Assembly: GCA_016292445.1 (NCBI GenBank)
Contig: JAEDIN010000016.1
Span: 1-27,313, forward strand
DNA: 27,313 bases
Reading direction: 5' to 3'
DNA from: Oscillospiraceae bacterium
GTDB lineage: Bacteria; Bacillota; Clostridia; Oscillospirales; Oscillospiraceae
Positions 7,892-14,255 of this stretch are shown piece by piece. The position numbers were made by a program, and so were the translations under genes. Every line of letters starts with the position of its first letter. Position 1 is the first letter of the stretch. Under the pieces are notes generated by a model. That model did no database searches. It was given only the letters and a program-made list of their open reading frames with translations, and was not told where the DNA came from.

Positions 7892-9148
7892 ATGCAAAAT
7901 AAACTCTTAAAACCAATATTCTCACTTGCACTCGCATTTGCCATGCTGGCAAGCCTTTTCTTCGGCATCATGCCGACAAAGGCATTTGCTGTGACCCAAT
8001 CCGAGATTGACGAGCTGAAACAGCAGAAGGCGGCTTTGTCGGAGCAGACTGCAAGTTATGAATCCACCATAAGCTCTCTCAAGGGTAAAAAGAACGCGCA
8101 GATCGAGCTTAAAACCGCGCTGGACAGCAAGCTGGCTCTTACCAACCAGCAGATAATGAACCTTGAAGAGCAGATCAAGCTGCACGACGCTCTTATCGAG
8201 CGCAAGACCAAAGAGGTCGACGAAGCCCAAAAGGTCGCCGACGAGCAGCTTGAAAAATACAAGAAGCGCGTCCGTGCCATGGAGGAAAGCGGCAGATACA
8301 ATTACCTCGAGGTTCTCTTCGGCGCAAACAGCATCGGTGAGTTCCTCAGCCTTATCGACGATATCGGCGACATCATGAAGAGCGACAAGGAGCTTGAAGA
8401 ATCCTACAAGGAATCCGTCGCGAATCTCAAGGAGGTCAAGGCAGAATACGAGACCGCTCAAGCCGAGATGAAGCAGAACAAGGCAGAGTGCGCCAAGCTC
8501 AAGGATCAGCTTCAGGTCGATATTTCCGAGGCAGCCGCTGTCATCGCCTCACTGCAGGCAGATATCAATGAAAACGCTTCCGTGCTGAGCACTCTTGAAA
8601 GTCAGGAGTCCGCACTTCAGTCTCAGATACAGGCAAAGGTAAAACAGCTTAACGAAGAAAAGAAGGCAAATGAGTCCAAGCCCTCCTCGGGCGGTGGCAG
8701 CTCCGGCGGCAGTGCCACCGGCACCGGAAGCCTTGTTTGGCCCTCCGGCTGCACCTACATAACAAGCCGCCAGGGTCCCCGTACTCACCCCGTCACCGGC
8801 GAGTACAAAAACCATGGCGGTACCGATATCGGTGCAAGCTACGGCAGTGCGATCTATGCTGCCGACAGCGGCAGGGTCGTCCAGTCCAGCGACGGTTGGA
8901 ACGGCGGCTGGGGCAACTATGTTATGATTGACCACGGCAACGGAATGCAGACGCTTTACGCTCATATGTCCTCCCGTGCCGTCTCCGTCGGTCAGACCGT
9001 CAAAAAGGGACAGGTCATCGGCTATGTCGGCTCGACCGGTATGTCCACCGGCCCGCACCTCCACTTTGAGATGTACATAAACGGCTCGAGGGTCGATCCC
9101 CAGAAGCAGTACCCCGGAATGAGCTTCACCTATTCCCCGAGCGCATGA
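7892..9148 (+). CDS. Secreted coiled-coil M23 (LytM-like) peptidoglycan endopeptidase
   Basis: Cell-wall hydrolase of the EnvC/LytM type: cleaves peptide cross-bridges of peptidoglycan outside the cell. The 418-residue protein has a Sec signal peptide (about 1-33, cleavage after AFA), a long heptad-rich coiled coil (about 36-260), a Gly/Ser linker near 270-282, and a C-terminal M23 domain. The zinc and catalytic residues are present: HGGTDIG (His and Asp ligands) and GPHLHFE (HxH), so the domain should be active. ATG at 7892 is chosen because GGAGG sits five bases before it; an ATG 12 bases upstream begins inside that site. A TATAAT at 7840-7845 may be its -10, but I see no matching -35. It ends in its own terminator. 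The coiled coil suggests control by or recruitment to a partner such as FtsEX (inference from the family); no such partner is in the window. Confidence 0.95.
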   Translation: MQNKLLKPIFSLALAFAMLASLFFGIMPTKAFAVTQSEIDELKQQKAALSEQTASYESTISSLKGKKNAQIELKTALDSKLALTNQQIMNLEEQIKLHDALIERKTKEVDEAQKVADEQLEKYKKRVRAMEESGRYNYLEVLFGANSIGEFLSLIDDIGDIMKSDKELEESYKESVANLKEVKAEYETAQAEMKQNKAECAKLKDQLQVDISEAAAVIASLQADINENASVLSTLESQESALQSQIQAKVKQLNEEKKANESKPSSGGGSSGGSATGTGSLVWPSGCTYITSRQGPRTHPVTGEYKNHGGTDIGASYGSAIYAADSGRVVQSSDGWNGGWGNYVMIDHGNGMQTLYAHMSSRAVSVGQTVKKGQVIGYVGSTGMSTGPHLHFEMYINGSRVDPQKQYPGMSFTYSPSA

Positions 9149-9160
9149 TGAGTTTAAAGA

Positions 9161-9195
9161 AATGATGCAGTCAATTGACTGCATCATTTTTATTT
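9161..9195 (+). terminator. Intrinsic terminator of the M23 peptidase gene
   Basis: Stem AATGATGCAGTC (9161-9172) pairs with GACTGCATCATT (9177-9188) around an AATT loop and is followed by TTTATTT. It sits between two convergent genes and may also slow transcription from the minus strand, though that side lacks a clean T run. Confidence 0.9.
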
Positions 9196-9759
9196 CCAGT
9201 AGCTTATCTTTAAACCGTCATCCTTGACGGCAAGTTCTTTCTTCTCTTTCAAAAGCCTGTACGCCGCATAGAAATTGCCTGCTGCGCCGGCTATATTGAT
9301 TATCTGTATTATGTAAACTTGCCAGAAGAACTTGTCCGGCAGCGCAATATTCAGAAGCAGCAAAATTACGCCGAGCACCGCGACCGGAGCAAAGGCATAG
9401 AGCAGGTAACCCTTGAGTGTGTAGAAACTCTCGCTGTCGGAATAAATACAGGCTTTTCCCATCACTATTCTCGTTTTTTCACCTGTCAGCCGTTTGGCGA
9501 CATATGAATGGACAACTTCATACACACTAAAGTACAGCACTGCACACGCAAGCATCAGCACCGCGCGCAGAATGAACCGACCGACACCGCCGACATCATA
9601 AAGCTGTGTTATCGGCACAAACAGGTTTCCGATGACCGCGAGCACAATTGCAAAGCCTATTGCCCCAAGGTTCAGGTACAGCCTCAGCTTTTTATCGCTT
9701 GCGGGGTCGATGTCGCACTCGGTTTTCATGCTTTTCGGCAATTCCTTATAACAATACAT
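9190..9759 (-). CDS. Membrane protein resembling DUF3267 putative zincin, ligands apparently lost
   Basis: A 189-residue protein with about four hydrophobic segments (roughly 30-50, 62-80, 115-140, 145-165). The layout resembles the DUF3267 family of putative membrane zinc peptidases: an HExxH-like site at the end of the second helix, then a short loop and two further helices. Here the site reads YEVVH (residues 80-84), so the first His is Tyr, and the C-terminal GN (161-162) sits where I recall GD in the family. If the assignment is right, this is a catalytically dead member. The gene starts 19 bp after the stop of the S24 repressor gene, on the same strand, with AGGGGG before the ATG, so the two are likely one operon. 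Family assignment is by eye and moderate. Otherwise it is an unknown membrane protein. Confidence 0.7.
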   Translation of the reverse strand: MYCYKELPKSMKTECDIDPASDKKLRLYLNLGAIGFAIVLAVIGNLFVPITQLYDVGGVGRFILRAVLMLACAVLYFSVYEVVHSYVAKRLTGEKTRIVMGKACIYSDSESFYTLKGYLLYAFAPVAVLGVILLLLNIALPDKFFWQVYIIQIINIAGAAGNFYAAYRLLKEKKELAVKDDGLKISYWK

Positions 9760-9778
9760 AGGTCAGCCCCCTTTATTC

Positions 9779-10510
9779 TTACGGCAGCGGTATGGGCTTA
9801 TCCGTAAGCACCTTACCGAAGCACATCAGCGTTATGCCTGAGCTTGCTTTTATGAGAATATCTGCATCGGCCCTTGCCCTGTTTGCGGAGAAAAGGTAGA
9901 CATTACCCGCATAATCCTGGCAATACTGCTTGCACTTCATGTCGCCGTCAACAAAGAACAGGCCGACATCGCCGTCGCGGATAATAGCTCCCCTCTTGCA
10001 CAGTGCCACCGAGCCGTCCTTGATATACGGCTCCATACTGTCGCCGTCTATACGCACGGCAAAATCGGCCGCAATATTCTCGGCAATCTCATAATCCGTA
10101 TAATCATCGCCGAAGGCAGGAGACGCGTAGCCTGCGGCGGCAGGGGTCGAATACAGAGGAATAATCTTTGTAGTCTCACCGGTATCGGCCGGACTCTCAA
10201 GCCGCGACAGCTCATGCTCAACGACCATATCAACAAGCGTTTTTCCGTTACTGTCAAGCTTTCGGTAATTCGTCACAAGCTCCCATTCCCTGTTAGTCGG
10301 CAGCTTAGGAAGGCTGATATTCTCGCACATCCGCTCAACGGGAACATCGAGCTCCTCGCAAATGCGCATCATGAGATCAAAGTCAACCTTCTGATTATCC
10401 CTCTTTACCATACTGTAAAGTGTCTGAGCAGGCGCGTTCAAACGGCGCGCAAGCTCGCTTATCGTGATGCTTTTTTCGTCAAGTATTTGCTTTAACATGG
10501 AGCCTCTCAT
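9779..10510 (-). CDS. XRE-type repressor with LexA-like S24 self-cleavage domain
   Basis: DNA-binding regulator of 243 residues. The N-terminal helix-turn-helix (about 5-60, with TISELARRLNAPAQTLYSMVK) is of the Cro/CI type. The C-terminal S24 domain has the motifs for autoproteolysis: an Ala-Gly bond in PAAAGYAS (A126-G127), the catalytic Ser in GDSMEP (S158), and a Lys in MKCKQY (K194). The Ser-Lys spacing of 36 is close to that in LexA. Such proteins (LexA, CI, HdiR) are inactivated when RecA filaments form after DNA damage; RecA control here is inference. ATG at 10510 is chosen because GGGAGGTG lies at the right distance; an ATG at 10528 lies upstream of that site. No phage genes are nearby, so it may control its own operon and perhaps the divergent arsR-cadA genes. 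Confidence 0.93.
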   Translation of the reverse strand: MRGSMLKQILDEKSITISELARRLNAPAQTLYSMVKRDNQKVDFDLMMRICEELDVPVERMCENISLPKLPTNREWELVTNYRKLDSNGKTLVDMVVEHELSRLESPADTGETTKIIPLYSTPAAAGYASPAFGDDYTDYEIAENIAADFAVRIDGDSMEPYIKDGSVALCKRGAIIRDGDVGLFFVDGDMKCKQYCQDYAGNVYLFSANRARADADILIKASSGITLMCFGKVLTDKPIPLP

Positions 10511-10529
10511 AGTCAGCACCTCCCACACA

Positions 10530-10558
10530 TATATATCACTATTTATTGATTATGTCAA
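10530..10558 (-). promoter_or_regulatory. Promoter of the S24 repressor operon
   Basis: On the minus strand TTGACA (10553-10558), a 17-bp spacer and TATATA (10530-10535) precede the repressor start by 20 bp. The -35 lies within the repeated motif ATTATGTCAA (10549-10558). Confidence 0.75.
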
Positions 10559-10603
10559 GGAATAATCGTATTTTAAAAAATTATGTCAATGCGGATTTGA
10601 CAT
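10549..10603. promoter_or_regulatory. Candidate operator cluster: ATTATGTCAA repeats and an ATGTCAA/TTGACAT inverted repeat
   Basis: ATTATGTCAA occurs at 10549-10558 and 10580-10589, exactly 31 bp apart (about three helical turns). The second copy also forms an inverted repeat with TTGACAT: ATGTCAA at 10583-10589 and TTGACAT at 10597-10603, seven bases apart, covering the -35 of the arsR promoter. One unit sits on the -35 of each divergent promoter. Binding by the S24 repressor is inference; part of the similarity could simply be two -35 elements. Confidence 0.4.
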
Positions 10604-10625
10604 TTCTGATATATGGGTGTAATAT
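10597..10625 (+). promoter_or_regulatory. Promoter of the arsR-cadA operon
   Basis: TTGACA (10597-10602), a 17-bp spacer and TAATAT (10620-10625), immediately followed by the ArsR-type operator. Confidence 0.8.
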
Positions 10626-10626
10626 A

Positions 10627-10652
10627 AACATATGAACATCTTTTCATATGTT
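10627..10652 (+). promoter_or_regulatory. ArsR/SmtB-type metal-responsive operator
   Basis: A perfect inverted repeat, AACATATGAA (10627-10636) and TTCATATGTT (10643-10652) with a 6-bp spacer, begins right after the -10 element and ends just before the ribosome binding site. ATATGAA/TTCATAT is the core typical of SmtB/CadC/CzrA sites. A bound repressor here would block transcription initiation, with metal causing release. Confidence 0.85.
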
Positions 10653-10663
10653 GGAGGAAATCA

Positions 10664-11014
10664 ATGGACGAAATGGTCTGTACCGAAAAGGGCGTTCACG
10701 CGCAAACCGTTGAATGTGTCGGACATGAAATGCCGGACGACGGCAAGCTTTGCGACCTTGCGGAGTTTTTCCGTGTATTCGGCGATTCAACGCGAATACG
10801 CATTCTTTATGCTCTGTCAAAATCCGAGCTGTGCGTGTGCGATCTTTCAAAGCTTTTGGGTGCGTCGCAGTCAGCGATATCCCACCAGCTCCAGATCCTG
10901 CGTTCAAGCAGGCTCGTCAAATATCGCCGCGAGGGGAAAACCGTTTTCTATTCCCTTGACGACGAACATATTTTTTCAATACTGAATATGGGTATTGAAC
11001 ATCTTGAGGAGTGA
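10664..11014 (+). CDS. ArsR/SmtB family metal-sensing repressor (CadC/SmtB-like)
   Basis: Winged-helix repressor of 116 residues that releases DNA when it binds heavy metal. Seen: the helix with ELCVCDLS, the alpha-3 metal site of CadC-like sensors with two Cys; the recognition helix SQSAISHQLQILRSSRLV; and a wing with REGKTVFYSL. The extended N-terminus contributes Cys and His (VCTEKG near 5-10, VEC near 16-18, GHE), as expected for Cd/Pb/Zn sensors of the CadC type. GGAGG precedes the ATG by six bases. It is first in an operon with the P-type ATPase, which starts only a few bases after this gene ends, and an operator-promoter overlap lies directly upstream. Cd/Pb/Zn specificity is inferred from the Cys motif and the partner gene. 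Confidence 0.94.
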   Translation: MDEMVCTEKGVHAQTVECVGHEMPDDGKLCDLAEFFRVFGDSTRIRILYALSKSELCVCDLSKLLGASQSAISHQLQILRSSRLVKYRREGKTVFYSLDDEHIFSILNMGIEHLEE

Positions 11015-11019
11015 TAGGT

Positions 11020-12936
11020 ATGAGCAAACAAGAACACGAGCATGGGCATTGCTGCGGAGACGGTCACGGTCATTGCCACGAGCATAGCTGTGGGCTGAAA
11101 TTTGAGTTTATCATCATCGCTGTTACTGCGATTTTACTCGGCGCAGTATGGATTTTCACCGACGCCAACCCCAATTTAAACAAATGGCTTGTTTTGGGAC
11201 TGTTCCTTGTCCCCTACCTGGTAATCGGATTTCATATACTCAGAGAGGCTGCCGAAAAGATACTCCGCGGCGAATTACTTGACGAGAACTTCCTTATGGC
11301 TGTTGCATCGATCGGTGCGCTGTGCATCGGCGAATACCCCGAGGCTGTTGCGGTAATGCTTTTCTACCGCATCGGCGAGTGCTTTGAGGGCTACGCCGTC
11401 GGCAAAAGCCGCCGTTCGGTCGCGGAGCTTATGGACATTCGCCCCGACTATGCCTGCGTTGAGGTAAACGGCGAGCTCAAAAGATTTGACCCGAACACAA
11501 TACCCATCGGCACCGTAATTACCGTCAGCCCCGGTGAGCGTATACCGCTCGACGGCATAGTCATGGACGGCGAGAGCACTGTTGACACCTCGGCACTCAC
11601 CGGCGAATCCGTGCCCCGTGCCGTCAAAGTCGGTCAGGAGGTCGTATCCGGCTGTGTCAATCTCAGCGGTGTTGTGCACATTAGGGTTACAAGTACATTT
11701 AAACAATCCACGGTAACTAAGATCCTTGAGCTTGTTGAGCGCTCTTCAAAGTCAAAATCCCGCCGCGAGGCTCTGATCACCCGCTTTGCAAGGATCTATA
11801 CTCCCGTTGTCGTAGCGCTTGCCGTTGTGCTTGCTATTATCCCCTCGCTCATCGACGGCAACTGGGCAGAATGGATACGCAGAGCACTCATCTTCCTCGT
11901 AATCTCTTGCCCCTGCGCACTGGTTGTCTCCGTTCCGCTGAGCTTCTTCGGCGGTATCGGATGCGCCTCGAAGCACGGTATTCTGATTAAGGGCTCAAAC
12001 TATCTTGAGGCTCTTGCCGACGCAAGCACAGTTGTTATGGATAAGACCGGCACCGTCACCGAGGGTAGTTTTTCCGTTACCGGCGTTGAGCCGATAGGCA
12101 TAAGCGGCGATGATCTTATTACGCTGGCCGCTGCTGCCGAGAGCTATTCAAGCCATCCCATTGCGCAGTCGCTGCGCCGTGCCTGCAAAAATATGCCCGA
12201 CAGCTCACTTATCACCAATGTGCGTGAGCTTGCCGGTCGAGGCGTCGAAGCAAAAGTATGCGGCAGACGAGTGCTCGTCGGCAACGCTGCCCTTATGAAT
12301 TCTAACGGCATTACTCCCAAAACCCCTACAGAGCACGCAACGGTCGTCCATGTTGCCGCCGACGGAATTTACGGCGGTTACATCATAATCGACGACCGCA
12401 TCAAGGACGGTGCAAAGCAGGCGGTCGGTGAGCTTTACAGACTCGGTGTGGAAAAAACCGTCATGCTCACCGGTGACACCAAAGCCACAGCTCAGGCAGT
12501 CGGCAGCGCACTCGGCGTCAATAATGTTTACAGCGAGCTGCTGCCTACGGATAAGGTCATTGCCGTTGAGGAGCTGCTGCGCGAAAAGCACGACGGTACG
12601 CTGCTGTTTGTCGGCGACGGAATAAACGATGCTCCCGTGCTTGCACGCTCCGATGTCGGCGTTGCAATGGGCGTTATGGGCTCGGATGCAGCCATTGAGG
12701 CCGCCGATATCGTGCTCATGGACGATGATATCAGAAAGCTTCCGCTCGCAATCGAAATTTCTCAGCGCACCGTGAGCATTGCAAAGCAAAATATAGCCTT
12801 TTCTTTGCTTATAAAGTTTGCTATAATGCTTCTCGGCGCACTTGGTATCGCAGGTATGTGGCTTGCGCTATTTGCCGATGTCGGCGTTCTGGTGCTCGCC
12901 GTGCTTAATGCAACAAGAACTCTCAGGATTGAATAA
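11020..12936 (+). CDS. cadA: Heavy-metal (Zn/Cd/Pb) exporting P1B-type ATPase
   Basis: ATP-driven efflux pump in the cell membrane, 638 residues. Seen: a His/Cys-rich tail (residues 1-26, with HEHGHCC and HGHCHEHSC), the metal-binding membrane motif SCPCALVVS, the phosphorylation site DKTGTVTEG, the HP motif in SSHPIAQS, the hinge GDGINDAPVL, and a final membrane helix with FADVG. The CPC plus a late-helix Asp is the pattern of ZntA/CadA-type Zn/Cd/Pb pumps. The usual ferredoxin-like HMA domain with GMTCxxC is missing; the short His/Cys tail replaces it. ATG at 11020 is chosen over a GTG at 11011 because GAGGAG precedes it by eight bases. It is second in the metal-regulated operon, so expression should rise when the ArsR-type repressor binds metal. 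Confidence 0.95.
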   Translation: MSKQEHEHGHCCGDGHGHCHEHSCGLKFEFIIIAVTAILLGAVWIFTDANPNLNKWLVLGLFLVPYLVIGFHILREAAEKILRGELLDENFLMAVASIGALCIGEYPEAVAVMLFYRIGECFEGYAVGKSRRSVAELMDIRPDYACVEVNGELKRFDPNTIPIGTVITVSPGERIPLDGIVMDGESTVDTSALTGESVPRAVKVGQEVVSGCVNLSGVVHIRVTSTFKQSTVTKILELVERSSKSKSRREALITRFARIYTPVVVALAVVLAIIPSLIDGNWAEWIRRALIFLVISCPCALVVSVPLSFFGGIGCASKHGILIKGSNYLEALADASTVVMDKTGTVTEGSFSVTGVEPIGISGDDLITLAAAAESYSSHPIAQSLRRACKNMPDSSLITNVRELAGRGVEAKVCGRRVLVGNAALMNSNGITPKTPTEHATVVHVAADGIYGGYIIIDDRIKDGAKQAVGELYRLGVEKTVMLTGDTKATAQAVGSALGVNNVYSELLPTDKVIAVEELLREKHDGTLLFVGDGINDAPVLARSDVGVAMGVMGSDAAIEAADIVLMDDDIRKLPLAIEISQRTVSIAKQNIAFSLLIKFAIMLLGALGIAGMWLALFADVGVLVLAVLNATRTLRIE

Positions 12937-12938
12937 TA

Positions 12939-13511
12939 ATGAACATTTACGACTTTGACAAAACTATCTTTTATCCCGATTCCTCGGTCACTTTTGTGAA
13001 GTGGTCGGCGAAAAGGCATCCTCTCATCTTCCTGGGCTGTCTGCCTATCATGGCTTGGCGCGGTCTGCTGTACCTGCTGAAGCTTATACCGAAGGAGCGG
13101 CTTAAGGAAAGTGCGTTCAGATTTATAAAATACCTGCCCAACCTCGACGAGGAGCTTAAAATATACTGGGATGAACACGAATCGTGGATTTGTCCGTGGT
13201 ATTTGGAAAATCGGCGTCCCGACGATCTTGTTATCTCCGCCTCGCCGGAGTTTGTGGTTAAGCCCATGACCGACAGGCTCGGCATAAGGCTCATTGCCTC
13301 GGACATGGATAAGCGCACGGCTCTGCTGAACGGTCTTAACTGTCACGGTGAGGAGAAGGTTCGAAGATTTTACGAACAGTTTCCAAAGGACAGTAAAGTC
13401 GAAAGCTTCTATTCCGACTCGCTTACGGACACTCCGCTTGCCCGTCTTGCCGACAAGGCTTATCTTATAGTCAACAAGGGGCAGACCCCCGTTCCGTGGC
13501 CCGATAAATAA
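12939..13511 (+). CDS. HAD-superfamily phosphatase, subfamily IB (SerB-like fold)
   Basis: Cytosolic phosphohydrolase of 190 residues. HAD motif I is at the extreme N-terminus (DFDKT, residues 5-9), followed by a helical cap region (about 15-85), motif II Ser in ISASPEF, a Lys in GEEKVRRF, and motif III SDSLTDTP. This order fits the HAD-IB group, which includes phosphoserine phosphatase and related enzymes, but the substrate is not visible. It starts two bases after the cadA stop and precedes a hairpin, so it is last in the metal operon. A role in metal resistance is not obvious; it may simply be co-transcribed. It might supply the serine phosphatase missing beside serC-serA later in the window, but that is speculation. 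Confidence 0.85.
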   Translation: MNIYDFDKTIFYPDSSVTFVKWSAKRHPLIFLGCLPIMAWRGLLYLLKLIPKERLKESAFRFIKYLPNLDEELKIYWDEHESWICPWYLENRRPDDLVISASPEFVVKPMTDRLGIRLIASDMDKRTALLNGLNCHGEEKVRRFYEQFPKDSKVESFYSDSLTDTPLARLADKAYLIVNKGQTPVPWPDK

Positions 13512-13516
13512 AATTC

Positions 13517-13551
13517 ACCGCCGCAGAGAATTGCTCTGCGGCGGTCTTTAT
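13517..13551 (+). terminator. Intrinsic terminator of the arsR-cadA-HAD operon
   Basis: A perfect 12-bp GC-rich stem, ACCGCCGCAGAG (13517-13528) with CTCTGCGGCGGT (13534-13545), has a 5-nt loop and is followed by CTTTATT, a modest T tract. Confidence 0.85.
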
Positions 13552-13557
13552 TATCTA

Positions 13558-14148
13558 TTACTTAATTCCTCTTGCCTTTATGTAATCAAGAATTACCTGA
13601 ACTGTGCCCTCAACGCCGAGCTTAGAGCTGTTTATGCACAAATCGTAATTCTGAGCATCGCCCCATGTTTGGTCGCTGTAATACCTGTAAAAGCTTGAGC
13701 GGTCCTTATCGACCTCTTTTATCTTCTTCCTCGCCTCGACCATATCAAGCCCTTGTCTGCGCTCAAGGCACTTGAGTCTCTCATCCATATCACCTAAGAT
13801 GAACACGCTGACAAGATCCTTGAAGTCACGAAGAATATAGTCTGCACAGCGGCCGACAAAGATGCAGTCGCCCTTTTCGGCGATATTACGCATAGTTTCA
13901 AACTGTGCCGAAACGACCTGCATATTAAGGCGGAAATTTTCGTTCAGACCGTAGCCGCCGGCATGAAGAATAAATGCGGACATTCGTTTTTCGTCGAAGG
14001 CTTCTATGAGATCTCTGCTAAAATCAGAATGATTTGCCGCTTCGTCCACGATCTCTTTATCGTAGCACTTGATGTCGAGCTTCTCGGCGAGAAGTCTTGC
14101 AATCTCTCTGCCGCTTGAGCCATGCTGTCTGCCGATGGTAATTATCAT
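13558..14148 (-). CDS. Cytidylate kinase-like family protein
   Basis: P-loop nucleoside-monophosphate-kinase-like protein of 196 residues. The N-terminal IGRQHGSSGREIA is the modified P-loop seen in the cytidylate-kinase-like family (Pfam Cytidylate_kin2). Further family features are GRCADYIL in the middle and an Arg-rich lid-like stretch with RLKCLERRQG. The family is common in Firmicutes and is distinct from true Cmk, which has a GPxGSGKST-like loop, so a CMP kinase role should not be assumed. AGGGGG precedes the ATG and a strong promoter lies upstream; the gene appears to be single. Its 3' end faces the terminator of the metal operon. Confidence 0.88.
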   Translation of the reverse strand: MIITIGRQHGSSGREIARLLAEKLDIKCYDKEIVDEAANHSDFSRDLIEAFDEKRMSAFILHAGGYGLNENFRLNMQVVSAQFETMRNIAEKGDCIFVGRCADYILRDFKDLVSVFILGDMDERLKCLERRQGLDMVEARKKIKEVDKDRSSFYRYYSDQTWGDAQNYDLCINSSKLGVEGTVQVILDYIKARGIK

Positions 14149-14175
14149 TTGTCATGCCCCCTATTTTGTTATGTA

Positions 14176-14204
14176 TTGTTATTGTAATAACATTATACTA
14201 TATA
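14176..14204 (+). promoter_or_regulatory. Possible promoter of the SpoVB-like flippase gene
   Basis: TTGTTA (14176-14181), a 17-bp spacer and TATATA (14199-14204) on the plus strand, overlapping the divergent promoter of the kinase-like gene, so the two may compete. An alternative pair TTGTTA (14207-14212) and GAATAT is weaker. Confidence 0.45.
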
Positions 14205-14220
14205 CTTTGTTAAAATTCAA
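14192..14220 (-). promoter_or_regulatory. Promoter of the cytidylate kinase-like gene
   Basis: On the minus strand TTGAAT (14215-14220), a 17-bp spacer and TATAAT (14192-14197), about 44 bp upstream of the start codon. Confidence 0.8.
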
Positions 14221-14255
14221 CGCATAGATGAATATTTTTCTTCATATCATTGTGT

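Noticed and set aside
9779..10510. A prophage or integrative element marked by the CI-like repressor
   Set aside because: No integrase, excisionase, replication or structural genes and no attachment repeats are visible; the neighbours are chromosomal.
13558..14148. Housekeeping cytidylate kinase Cmk
   Set aside because: The P-loop is of the GRQHGSSGREIA type, which marks a separate cytidylate-kinase-like family.
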